Source: Candidatus Omnitrophota bacterium | GTDB taxonomy: Bacteria > Omnitrophota > Gorgyraeia > Zapsychrales > JANLHA01 | NCBI GenBank assembly: GCA_029560465.1 | Contig: JAKQKX010000029.1 | Location: 1 to 42,440 of the forward strand | Direction: 5' to 3' | DNA: 42,440 bases | Shown: positions 25,509 to 33,022 of the stretch, piece after piece | Layout of the letters: every line of letters starts with the position of its first letter | How positions within the stretch are numbered: the first letter of the stretch is position 1 | Program-made: the position numbers and the translations under genes | Notes under the pieces: generated by a model | The model's database searches: none | What the model was told of the DNA's origin: nothing | What the model saw: the letters and a program-made list of their open reading frames with translations, nothing else

Positions 25509-25553
25509 CAAATATCCCGTCCGTACTAAAATCTAACTAATAAAATTTTACTA
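25505..25553 (+). promoter_or_regulatory. Promoter plus palindromic candidate operator after padR
   Basis: A perfect TTGACA (25505-25510), 16-bp spacer and TAAAAT (25527-25532) form a near-consensus promoter. Just downstream, around the expected start of transcription, lies the palindrome TAATAAAATTTTACTA (25538-25553), perfect over its central 10 bp with one mismatched pair outside. The position would let a bound protein block transcription of the acyl-CoA ligase and following genes. PadR is the obvious candidate but the site does not match the ATGT-n8-ACAT form known for PadR itself. Confidence 0.6.
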
Positions 25554-25656
25554 TTCATGCTTGACGTTTAAGTGGTTTTAATTCAAAGAGATACCTTTGC
25601 TATGGGAGTTTTTGGGGTTCATGAAGGGCCCGTATTTTTTAAGGGAGGGGCTGATT

Positions 25657-27195
25657 ATGAATATGCTGAATGTGTTGCATGATAGAGTGAAGGAGCAGGG
25701 AAACAAACCCGCTTTAATTTTTAAAGACCAGGTTATTTCTTTTGCCGATTTGCAAAAACACGTCATCCGCCTGGCTGCGGCTCTCAGAAAACTCGGCATC
25801 GGGCCTTCGGATAAAGTCGCGGTTTTCCTGCCGAATTGCCCGGAATATGTCTTCGGTTATTTATCCTGTTTTTGTTTGGGAGCCGTTGTTGTCCCCTTGG
25901 ACTATATGTTGAAAGAAGATGAATTGATTTCCTGCCTTTCGCATTCAGAGGCTAAGTTGCTTGTGGCTCTCCCCAAGCAGGACGTGTCGCTAGCCGCAAT
26001 TAAAGCTGCTGTCCCGACTTTGGAAACCGTTATCTTTCTGGCGGACGATGCAGCGGCTTTGGATACTGGGGTTCTTTACGGAGATGTTATGGCCGGTGCG
26101 CAGGACGATATCCCGGAGGTGACGGTGCCGGAGGCGGCCCCTGCTTTAATTATGTATACATCGGGGACCACCGGGCGGCCGAAAGGGATTCTTTTGAATT
26201 ACAAGCACCTCGAAGGGTCGCCCAAGGCTATGGAGCATTTCGTGGATTTAAGCGCCCGGGATATTAAGCTTGCGGCATTGCCGTTCAGCCATAGCGCGGG
26301 TTTCATTTACATTCAAAATTGCCTTTTGTTCGGGATAACGCTTGTTATCATGGACCGGTTCAATCCTTACGAGTTTTTAAAAAATGTTGAGCGTTATCGT
26401 GTGACCTGTTTTCATATCGTCCCAGCCATGTATACGGCTTTGCTGACGTTAAAGCAACTGGATAAATTTGACCTGTCTTCTTTGCGATGGGTGGTTGTGT
26501 TCGGCGCTCCCAGCACCCCGGAAATTATGGCCCGTTTTCACCGGCACTGCCCGAATGCGAAACTCCTGAACGGTTGGGGGATGACGGAAACCTGCCCGCC
26601 TAATTCTGTGACACCGTTAGGGAGCACAAATATTGCGAGCGTCGGGAAGCCCTCTCCTTTATGCGAGATCAAGCTGGTTGATGATACCGGGGGGGACGTT
26701 CCGACCGGAGCGGTCGGGGAAATTGTCATCCGGGGCTGGGTTGTCATGGATGAATATTACAAGGACCCTGCCCAGACAGCGCAGATTAAAAAGAACGGGT
26801 GGCTGTATACCGGCGACCTCGGGCGTTTTGATGAGGAAGGTTTTTTATATATTGTTGGACGGAAGAAAGAGATGATCAAGGTGGGCGGGCAGATTGTTTT
26901 CGCCCCGGAGGTCGAGGCCGCTTTTTATAAACATGAGGCGGTTGCCGAAGTGGCTGTCATCGGGGTTCCGGACCCGCTGCGAGGCGAAGCCGTGAAAGCG
27001 TTTGTGGTATTGAAAGACGGCATGGGGGGTACGGAGGAAGAATTGCGTTACTTTGCCCGGCAGCATCTCGCCCATTTTAAGGTTCCGCAGGTGATCGAGC
27101 TGCGGGAACACCTTCCTAAAAATCGGACGGGGAAAATTGATAAAGAATCGCTGGCGGAGGTTAAAAAAGACCCTTGCCAGGTCGATGGACATTGA
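25657..27195 (+). CDS. Acyl-CoA ligase (AMP-binding, ANL family)
   Basis: This 512-aa acyl-activating enzyme has the P-loop 'YTSGTTGRPKG' (167-177), 'GWGMTETCPP' (motif A5 region, ~306-315), 'YTGDLGRFDEEGFLYIVGR' (A7/A8, ~385-403) and the catalytic Lys motif 'PKNRTGKIDK' near the C-terminus (~486-495). It forms an acyl-AMP then an acyl-CoA. Chain specificity cannot be read, but it resembles medium/long-chain or aryl acid ligases. ATG 25657 was preferred because AGGGAGGGG lies just before it; an in-frame TTG at 25597 has no ribosome site. In context it may activate the acid made by the downstream aldehyde dehydrogenase, or a starter or product of the polyketide enzymes. Confidence 0.9.
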   Translation: MNMLNVLHDRVKEQGNKPALIFKDQVISFADLQKHVIRLAAALRKLGIGPSDKVAVFLPNCPEYVFGYLSCFCLGAVVVPLDYMLKEDELISCLSHSEAKLLVALPKQDVSLAAIKAAVPTLETVIFLADDAAALDTGVLYGDVMAGAQDDIPEVTVPEAAPALIMYTSGTTGRPKGILLNYKHLEGSPKAMEHFVDLSARDIKLAALPFSHSAGFIYIQNCLLFGITLVIMDRFNPYEFLKNVERYRVTCFHIVPAMYTALLTLKQLDKFDLSSLRWVVVFGAPSTPEIMARFHRHCPNAKLLNGWGMTETCPPNSVTPLGSTNIASVGKPSPLCEIKLVDDTGGDVPTGAVGEIVIRGWVVMDEYYKDPAQTAQIKKNGWLYTGDLGRFDEEGFLYIVGRKKEMIKVGGQIVFAPEVEAAFYKHEAVAEVAVIGVPDPLRGEAVKAFVVLKDGMGGTEEELRYFARQHLAHFKVPQVIELREHLPKNRTGKIDKESLAEVKKDPCQVDGH

Positions 27196-27247
27196 TATTT
27201 AAACAGGGAAGACCAGCGAAGGGGTTGTCCTAAAGAAAGGGGTCAAT

Positions 27248-27997
27248 ATGCAAACTATGGTGAAAGACGTCCATATGACAGGCAAAGATTTGATGGGAAT
27301 GGTTCAGCTCCGGCCGGAAGACATCGGGGCTTACGCGCTTGTCCCGGGCCCCCGTGAGCGTATGGAAGCGCTGGTCAAGAAGCTGGAAAATCCCGTCAAG
27401 AATTTTTCTTTTATGGAATACACGATGTATACCGGGCAATATGCGGGGACGAAGGTGACGACGATCAACGGCGGCCGTTTTGCCGCGGACACGGCTATTA
27501 CGACGGAAATCCTGTGCAACGCCCAGGCCGGGACGATGATTCGTATCGGGAGCTGCGGCTCTTTAAGAGAGGATATCAAGGTGGGGGACCTGGTGATCGC
27601 CGATAGCGCCTTGAGAGGGGAGGGGGTGACGCCGTATTATGTGGAAGATAGTTTCCAGACACGGTCTGACCCGGCGCTCACCGCTCAATTCAAAACGGCG
27701 GCAGGCCAGTCCGGGTTGAATGTTCACGTTGGAAAAGTTTGGTCTACCGACGCGATCCTTAAGGAAACCCGCGAGCATGTGGGCCGGGCCGTGGATCAGG
27801 GCGCTGTCGCGGTGGATATGGTGACCTCGGTTTTTTTGACGCTGTGCCAGCTGTATAAGATTCCGGCCACGGTCATCCTGGCGGTCAGCGATAATGTTAT
27901 CACCGGGGAGATGGGATTCATGAACCCGGATTATTACATGGCGGAAGCGGCCATGATAGGAATCTCGCTTAACCTTGTTAAGAACTTGGGACAATAA
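27248..27997 (+). CDS. Nucleoside phosphorylase (PNP/UDP family, NP-I)
   Basis: The 249-aa protein is of the PNP_UDP_1 family. It shows 'LVPGPRERME' (phosphate loop start), 'TMIRIGSCGSL' (phosphate binding, ~96-106), 'AVDMVTSVFLTLC' (in place of the usual 'VEME', so Glu to Asp, with the ribose-contacting Met kept) and 'AVSDN' with the catalytic Asp. It cleaves a nucleoside to base and (deoxy)ribose 1-phosphate. The neighbours MtnA-like isomerase and class II aldolase suggest 5'-methylthioadenosine or 5'-deoxyadenosine as substrate, although by sequence it is nearer to uridine phosphorylases. AAAGGGG precedes the ATG; the next gene follows 4 bp after the stop. Confidence 0.85.
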   Translation: MQTMVKDVHMTGKDLMGMVQLRPEDIGAYALVPGPRERMEALVKKLENPVKNFSFMEYTMYTGQYAGTKVTTINGGRFAADTAITTEILCNAQAGTMIRIGSCGSLREDIKVGDLVIADSALRGEGVTPYYVEDSFQTRSDPALTAQFKTAAGQSGLNVHVGKVWSTDAILKETREHVGRAVDQGAVAVDMVTSVFLTLCQLYKIPATVILAVSDNVITGEMGFMNPDYYMAEAAMIGISLNLVKNLGQ

Positions 27998-28001
27998 CGC
28001 G

Positions 28002-28967
28002 ATGGACACCCCGCTTTTCTGGCCGGCGCATATTAAGGGACGGGTTCTTTATGTCCTGGATGAAACCCTTATCCCGCAAAAAGTGGTTTATATTAAAATT
28101 AGAACTTCGGCGCAGGCGGTGCGGGTTATCAAGACGATGAAGACCCGGGCTTTCGGGCAGTTTCTCGTGGTCCTCAACACGTTTCTTCTGGAAATTCAGT
28201 TTGCCACCAAGGTCACCGATACGCAATTATTGCGCCGCCTTCAAGCTGCGGCGAAAGCCTTGAACGCGAGCCGCCCAACATTCCCATTCTCGGAAGTGAC
28301 GGGGATCGTGATCCGCTGGGCCGAAGAAGCGCACTGTTCGGGAGGAGACCTTCGCAGCACGGTGCAACGGAATATCCTGGGTTATATGGAAGGAATCAGA
28401 CGGCAGCGGTTGGATCGCGTGGCCCGTCTGGCCGGGTTGATGAGGGATGGCGACAGCATCCTGACGCACTGTAACCTTTCCGGAGAGCTGGCGATGGCCG
28501 CGGCGTTGTGCCGGAGAGAGAAAAGGAAGGTGCAGTTTTTTGTCACCGAAACCCGGCCGTATTTCCAGGGGGCTAAATTGACCTGCTGGGAGCTCAAGCG
28601 GGTGGGCGCAGATGTCACCTTAATCGCGGACAATGCCGTGGCGTCCGTCATGTCTGACGCCCTGGTGAACAAGGTTATTGTTGGGTCGGACCGGAACTGC
28701 GCCAACGGTGATTTCGCCAACAAGATCGGGACATATCAGATGGCCGTGTGTGCCCAGGAATTTCATATTCCGTTTTATGTCCTGACGCAGCCTTCTCAAA
28801 AAGTCAAGACGGGAAACGATATCCCGATTGAAATACGGGACGACAAGGAACTCCTGGTTTTTGCCGGGAAAAGGATTGTCCCGCGTGCCGTTAAAGGTTT
28901 TTATCCGGGATTTGATGTGGTCCCCCACCAGTATATAACGAAAGCGGTTCCGATTCATGTTAAGTAA
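28002..28967 (+). CDS. mtnA: MtnA-like sugar-1-phosphate aldose-ketose isomerase (eIF-2B family)
   Basis: The 321-aa protein matches methylthioribose-1-phosphate isomerase of the eIF-2B superfamily. It has the catalytic 'SILTHCNLSGELA' with Cys157, 'TETRPYFQGAKLTCWELKRVGA', 'VGSDRNCANGDFANKIGTY' with Asp230, and a C-terminal 'YVLTQPSQKVKTG' region. The two catalytic residues correspond to the Cys/Asp pair of characterised MtnA proteins. It isomerises 5-methylthioribose (or 5-deoxyribose) 1-phosphate to the ribulose 1-phosphate. It is slightly shorter than typical (about 345 aa). It overlaps the following half-size paralogue by 11 bp. No mtnW, mtnX or mtnC genes are present, so the classical methionine salvage route is not complete here. 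Confidence 0.87.
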   Translation: MDTPLFWPAHIKGRVLYVLDETLIPQKVVYIKIRTSAQAVRVIKTMKTRAFGQFLVVLNTFLLEIQFATKVTDTQLLRRLQAAAKALNASRPTFPFSEVTGIVIRWAEEAHCSGGDLRSTVQRNILGYMEGIRRQRLDRVARLAGLMRDGDSILTHCNLSGELAMAAALCRREKRKVQFFVTETRPYFQGAKLTCWELKRVGADVTLIADNAVASVMSDALVNKVIVGSDRNCANGDFANKIGTYQMAVCAQEFHIPFYVLTQPSQKVKTGNDIPIEIRDDKELLVFAGKRIVPRAVKGFYPGFDVVPHQYITKAVPIHVK

Positions 28968-29442
28968 GGATCAACGATCTTATATCTTATTACACGGGGT
29001 TCCGGAGCCGGCGCTTTTCGACAAATTCAAGGCCTGTAAGGTCAAGGCGTGCGTTATTCCGGAAGGGCGGCCGGATCTAAAAGCCGCGCAGGTCAATAGC
29101 CGGGCGATGTTGAAAAGGGGAATGGCTCCCGTGTTGATCGCGGATAATATGGCCGGGTTTATGTTGTATCGGTCCATGATCAAAGAGATATGGCTTGCCT
29201 ACCAGGTGGGTGATGATCACGGCGCCCTGTGCGATATCGGTGCTTTGATTTACGCGATTTTGGGGAAGAAACATGGAGTGCCGGTCTATGGTTATCCCGC
29301 GGCGGAGAAACGACGGTTCATCGGGAAGCCTCAAGAAATTTTCTGTTTTTGTCAAAAACGCATAGCGCCCCGCGATATCCACGGGTATGTGCCTCTCTTG
29401 GAATGGGTCCCGGGGACGTATATTAAGAGGATGTATGAATAA
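28957..29442 (+). CDS. Half-size MtnA-like protein lacking the catalytic Cys
   Basis: The 161-aa protein aligns by eye with the C-terminal Rossmann-like domain of the upstream isomerase from the catalytic loop onward: 'YILLHGVPEP' matches 'SILTHCNLSG', 'PEGRPDLKAAQVN' matches 'TETRPYFQGAKLT', 'VLIADNMAGFM' matches 'TLIADNAVASV', and 'YQVGDDHGALCDIGALIY' matches 'VGSDRNCANGDFANKIGTY'. The Cys is replaced by Gly14, while the Asp is kept. The N-terminal MtnA domain is absent. It has intact start and stop, an 11-bp overlap with mtnA and an 8-bp overlap with the aldolase. It is not a frameshift remnant, since the upstream copy is complete. It may be a regulatory or partner subunit. Confidence 0.8.
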   Translation: MLSKDQRSYILLHGVPEPALFDKFKACKVKACVIPEGRPDLKAAQVNSRAMLKRGMAPVLIADNMAGFMLYRSMIKEIWLAYQVGDDHGALCDIGALIYAILGKKHGVPVYGYPAAEKRRFIGKPQEIFCFCQKRIAPRDIHGYVPLLEWVPGTYIKRMYE

Positions 29443-30460
29443 CGAAATTATCCAAATTGTAAAGAAGAATATGATCGCGATCGGCCGTTTGTTATGGGAA
29501 AAGGACCTGGCGACGGCGCTCAACGGGAATATCAGCGCCAGGGTGGATGAGGAGCATATCCTGTTAACCGCCAGCAAAACGTGCCTGGGGCTTCTCAACG
29601 AAAGCGACATCCTGTTGATGCGGCTTGATGGAAAAGTGCTGGATCCCGGGACGATTTCCACCGAGCGGCTTGTGCACAATGAAATCTATAAGGAGTTCCC
29701 GCACATTAAAGCCATCCTGCACAGCCATACGACTTTTGCCAACGCGTATTTTTTGGAACAGGATTGTTTGCAACCGAGGATTCTTGAATCGCGGATTTGT
29801 TTAGGGCAGGTGAAAGCAGTCCCGCAGCAGACCCCGTCAGTCACGGACGTCCAGCCCATTGTGTCCGCCCTGAAAGACAATAATGTTATTGTCTTGAAAA
29901 ATCATGGCGTTGTCGCGATGGGGGAAGACCTTTTTGACTGTTTCCTCCTGATTCAGAGCCTGGAGGAAGCGGTTAAGGTGGAATGTTACAGCCGGCTATT
30001 CAGAATCGGGCTGGGGCAGGAGGCCCGGCTTGAGAACGAGGCCCGCCTTTCAACTCAGGGAGAACCGGGCAGTTCACAAAAGCGGTATGTTATGTTTTCC
30101 AAGGAACATATCGATGAGATTGTTAAAGCCGTTAACGCGGACGAGTCGTTAAGGGGCTTGGGCGAAAAAACCGACATGACCATGGAACTGGCTGTCCGGT
30201 TAAACGAAACCGGACAGGTGTACAGTTTTCAGTTTGAGCGGGGCCGGATTGTGAATGTCGGGCACAACAGCGACGCGGAATTCCTGATTTCGGCCCCGGC
30301 CAAAGTCTGGTCGGCTGTTTTTTGCCGGCAGATCGATCCTTTTGTCGCCACGACTCAAAAAAAGATGCATCTTAAAGGGGATTTCGCGCGTATATCCAGA
30401 TGGTACGCCCCTTGCAGCCGGATTTTTGAACTTTGGCAACAGGTCCCCGTTGAAAGCTAG
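29435..30460 (+). CDS. Class II aldolase fused to a C-terminal SCP2-like domain
   Basis: This 341-aa protein has residues 1-~205 forming a class II (zinc) aldolase/adducin domain. It contains 'LNGNISAR' (~29-36), 'STERLVHNEIY' with the catalytic-type Glu77, 'AILHSHTTFANAY' with zinc ligands His96 and His98, and 'LKNHGVVAMG' with His157. Residues ~220-335 resemble an SCP2 (sterol carrier) domain: 'KTDMTMELAVRL' / 'YSFQFERGRIVNVGHNSDAEFLIS' / 'KKMHLKGDFARISR'. Aldolases of this family cleave deoxyribulose or methylthioribulose 1-phosphate to DHAP plus acetaldehyde or a thio-aldehyde. AAGAGG lies 5' of the ATG; an upstream in-frame start at 29387 runs inside the previous gene and is unlikely. 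The lipid-binding-type fusion is unusual. Confidence 0.83.
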   Translation: MNNEIIQIVKKNMIAIGRLLWEKDLATALNGNISARVDEEHILLTASKTCLGLLNESDILLMRLDGKVLDPGTISTERLVHNEIYKEFPHIKAILHSHTTFANAYFLEQDCLQPRILESRICLGQVKAVPQQTPSVTDVQPIVSALKDNNVIVLKNHGVVAMGEDLFDCFLLIQSLEEAVKVECYSRLFRIGLGQEARLENEARLSTQGEPGSSQKRYVMFSKEHIDEIVKAVNADESLRGLGEKTDMTMELAVRLNETGQVYSFQFERGRIVNVGHNSDAEFLISAPAKVWSAVFCRQIDPFVATTQKKMHLKGDFARISRWYAPCSRIFELWQQVPVES

Positions 30461-30471
30461 GAATTATTTTG

Positions 30472-31959
30472 ATGGAAAAATATGATTTATATATCGGAGG
30501 CGCTGTCCGGCCGGCTCGGCCGCAGCGTTATTTCGAGAGTATCAATCCGGCGGTGGGTGCGCCTTTTGCCCTGGTCGCGGACGCGTCCGTGGACGACATG
30601 AGGGAAGCGGTGGCACGCGCCCGGGACAGCTATGAAGCCAGGTCTTGGGCCGGGTTGCCCGTCAAGGAGAGGGGCCTGGTTTTGTCGCGGGTGGCTCAGG
30701 CAATCCGGGAAAACGCCAAACGGTTAGCCGAGCTTGAGAGTCTTGATACCGGGAAAACTATCAAACAAACGACGTTTATCGACGTCCCGTCCTGCGCGGA
30801 CACCTTTGAGTATTTTTCCGGGGCGGGTGATCTTTTGAAAGGGAAACTTAATCCTGTTCCGGCTCCGGTGCGAAGCGTTACGGAACGGGAACCCTTGGGG
30901 GTTGTGGCCTGTCTGATCCCTTGGAATTATCCCCTTATCATGTTTGCCTGGAAAGCCGCTCCGGCTCTTTTGGCCGGGAACTCCGTCGTTTTTAAACCGT
31001 CGCAGCACGCCAGTGTGTCGCTGTTATATCTGGCGGCGCTCATCCGTGACCTGGGTCTTCCTGACGGCGTTTTGAATATCGTTGCGAGTTCGCGGCATGA
31101 GGTGGCCCAGGACCTGATTGAAAGCCCGGATGTGCGGATGATCAGCTTTACCGGCGGCACGGAAACTGGACGAGACGTCATGGCCCGGGCCGCCCGGACG
31201 ACTAAAAAAGTGAGCCTGGAGCTGGGAGGGAAATCCCCGAATATTGTTTTTGGCGATTGTGATATGGACGCGGCCATCGGGGGAACTCTGTCGGCTATTT
31301 TTATGAACCAGGGGCAGATGTGCACGGCCGGGTCTCGGTTGCTGCTGGAAGATACGATATACGAAGAATTTTTAGCCAGGCTTGAAGAGAAAACCCGTGG
31401 GTTAAAGATTGGCAACAGCATAAATTATGATACCGATTTCGGCCCGCTTATCAGCGAAGGGCACCGGGCCCAAGTGCTTTCTTGTATTCAGAAAGGGCTT
31501 GCCCAGGGCGCCCGGCTGGTTTGCGGCGGGAAAATTCCTCCAGGGCTGCCTTCGGATATTCAAAAAGGTTTTTATCTGGAGCCAACAATTTTTGCCGATG
31601 TCGATAATACGATGACGGTCGCCCGGGAAGAGATTTTCGGCCCAGTGTTGGCGGTGATTAAATTTTCTGGCCTGGACCACGCCGTGAGCCTGGCCAATGA
31701 CTCCCCGTATGGCCTGGCGTCGTGTGTGTGGACGAAAAGCATTAATAAGGCCAGCCAGGTGTCCAGCCGGTTGCAATGCGGGATCGTGTGGGTAAACACG
31801 TACGGGGGGTTTTATAATGAGGCCCCGTTTGGGGGGTATAAGCAGAGCGGGGTCGGACGGGAGTTGGGGGAGGAGGGTCTTTTGGAATATACTCAATCGA
31901 AACATGTTTGTGTCGATGTCACTCCCGGCGGCCGGTCGTTGGTCACGAGTTGGTTTTGA
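30472..31959 (+). CDS. NAD(P)-dependent aldehyde dehydrogenase
   Basis: This 495-aa ALDH is of the betaine/aldehyde dehydrogenase type. Markers are 'NYPLIMFAWKAAPALLAGNSVVFKPS' region (cofactor), 'FTGGTETGRDVM', 'LELGGKSPN' with general base Glu250, 'NQGQMCTAGSR' with nucleophile Cys284 and 'EEIFGPVLAVIKF'. It oxidises an aldehyde to the acid. In this operon the natural substrate would be the aldehyde released by the upstream aldolase, and the acid could go to the acyl-CoA ligase. It is 11 bp after the aldolase stop and is the last gene of the salvage half. The start is ATG 30472; a TTG one codon upstream is in frame but needless. Confidence 0.92.
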   Translation: MEKYDLYIGGAVRPARPQRYFESINPAVGAPFALVADASVDDMREAVARARDSYEARSWAGLPVKERGLVLSRVAQAIRENAKRLAELESLDTGKTIKQTTFIDVPSCADTFEYFSGAGDLLKGKLNPVPAPVRSVTEREPLGVVACLIPWNYPLIMFAWKAAPALLAGNSVVFKPSQHASVSLLYLAALIRDLGLPDGVLNIVASSRHEVAQDLIESPDVRMISFTGGTETGRDVMARAARTTKKVSLELGGKSPNIVFGDCDMDAAIGGTLSAIFMNQGQMCTAGSRLLLEDTIYEEFLARLEEKTRGLKIGNSINYDTDFGPLISEGHRAQVLSCIQKGLAQGARLVCGGKIPPGLPSDIQKGFYLEPTIFADVDNTMTVAREEIFGPVLAVIKFSGLDHAVSLANDSPYGLASCVWTKSINKASQVSSRLQCGIVWVNTYGGFYNEAPFGGYKQSGVGRELGEEGLLEYTQSKHVCVDVTPGGRSLVTSWF

Positions 31960-31990
31960 CTGAAGAGCGTAAGGAGCGCGGCCGTTTTTC

Positions 31991-32019
31991 TTGTCACCAG
32001 GTTGGTCGCGATTTCTAAA
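31991..32019 (+). promoter_or_regulatory. Weak candidate promoter for the polyketide half
   Basis: TTGTCA (31991-31996), 17-bp spacer, TCTAAA (32014-32019), the only promoter-like pair I see in the 235-bp gap (31960-32194) between the aldehyde dehydrogenase and the next gene. A 5-bp hairpin (TTGCC/GGCAA) lies further downstream. Otherwise this gap holds nothing recognisable. Confidence 0.3.
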
Positions 32020-32194
32020 AAAGTGAATTTCCGTTTCAGGAAGACGTGTGTTCAGGCGGATCGGTTTTGGTTTTTTCGAAAAGAAGAGCCGCTTGCCAGG
32101 CAGGGCAAAGGCGTTGCCCGGTGAGGCGGGCGCACGGTTAATCCTTAAAGGCGCGGCTTTCGCCGCTGAAGCCCCGAGGAGAGGATGGTGTCGT

Positions 32195-32482
32195 ATGGCT
32201 GATCAACAGCCTCAGATGGCTTGGGAAAAAAACGCATTGATAAAATATGAGAACATGATCCGGCGGCTTCCGTTATTTCATCGGGACATCGCCGATGAGG
32301 TCGTGCGGAAAAAAGCGATGCAGAACGCTTTGGCCCGGCGGGGAGCGATGATTGAAGAAAGCGATATCCTTCGCGCTTTCTTTTCTGAAGTGCCCATGAC
32401 GTTTTACGGGCTTATGATCCGTCTTCTTGAAGAAACTGGATTTGATTACGGCCCGTATGATCCGGGGCATCATAAATCCTGA
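32195..32482 (+). CDS. Small PCP_red-like helical protein
   Basis: This 95-aa protein has a conserved-looking core 'WEKNALIKYENMIRRLPLFHRDIADEVVRKKAMQNALARRGAMIEESDILRAF', which resembles the small PCP_red domain found at the C-terminus of protochlorophyllide reductase ChlB and in stand-alone proteins ('iP..vR..a....E..A...G...I'). ATG 32195 has AGGAGAGG upstream; an in-frame GTG at 32048 would add a low-complexity leader and is not supported. The function is unknown. It opens the polyketide half and is followed 30 bp later by an SRPBCC gene with a good Shine-Dalgarno. Confidence 0.6.
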   Translation: MADQQPQMAWEKNALIKYENMIRRLPLFHRDIADEVVRKKAMQNALARRGAMIEESDILRAFFSEVPMTFYGLMIRLLEETGFDYGPYDPGHHKS

Positions 32483-32512
32483 ATTTTATTATGAATCACG
32501 AAGGAGACTTGA

Positions 32513-33007
32513 ATGTTATTTCATAAGAACAAAACGCCTGTTCCCCCAAAGGGCCTGAAGCTTATCCAGCTTTTCACTTTCGTTGAAATCCCGGTCGGCC
32601 AGATAGCGGACGGGGCGCTGCATTGGGGGGAGGCGGACTGGTGGCCCGGGTCCGGTCTTCTTGAGTATTCCAAAACGACGGGCGGGGACGCGGGCTTAGG
32701 CACGCGGTACCGTTTCAAACTTGACGGGTTTCTCGCCCCCGCCGGTGCTTCCGAAGTCACGCAGTATGAGCCACGTCAGGTCATGGAGAGGACTTTCCGC
32801 GGGGGATTTTTTGCCGGATATGAGCTCCTGCAGATCAGTGAACGGGCCAACGGCACGCGCGTTGATTATGAAATGCATTACCGGGTGGTGGGATTTGTTC
32901 AGACCCTGTTATGGAATTTGTTTTATAAAAAGAAGTATGTCCGCGCTATAGAGTTGTTGCTGGATGCGTTAAAGCAGCATATCGTGAAACATTATTATCA
33001 TGCTTAA
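32513..33007 (+). CDS. SRPBCC (START-like) protein, possible polyketide cyclase/dehydrase
   Basis: The 164-aa protein follows the START/SRPBCC pattern: an N-terminal strand 'KLIQLFTFVEIPVGQIADGALHW', 'GLGTRYRFKLDG', 'YEPRQVMERTFRGGFFAGYELLQIS', 'GTRVDYEMHYRVVGFVQTLLWNLF' and a C-terminal helix 'YVRAIELLLDALKQHI'. Members bind hydrophobic ligands in a deep cavity and include polyketide cyclases. It differs from the TcmN-like gene at 37986. The ATG follows AAGGAGA. Between a helical protein and a reductase in the polyketide half, a role in folding the chain is plausible, but simple ligand binding cannot be excluded. Confidence 0.75.
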   Translation: MLFHKNKTPVPPKGLKLIQLFTFVEIPVGQIADGALHWGEADWWPGSGLLEYSKTTGGDAGLGTRYRFKLDGFLAPAGASEVTQYEPRQVMERTFRGGFFAGYELLQISERANGTRVDYEMHYRVVGFVQTLLWNLFYKKKYVRAIELLLDALKQHIVKHYYHA

Positions 33008-33022
33008 ATATCACGGAGCGCC

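Noticed and set aside
27248-28967. Complete classical methionine salvage (mtnA/mtnB/mtnW/mtnX/mtnD)
   Set aside because: Only phosphorylase, isomerase and an aldolase are present; the aldolase has an extra SCP2-like domain, and no RuBisCO-like or dioxygenase gene is seen.
28957-29442. Half-size MtnA-like gene as a frameshifted tail of mtnA
   Set aside because: The upstream mtnA-like gene already has its own complete C-terminal domain, and the short gene has its own start and a differing sequence.
32048-32194. Longer start for the PCP_red-like protein
   Set aside because: The added residues are Arg/Gly/Ala-rich with no family likeness; AGGAGAGG supports 32195.
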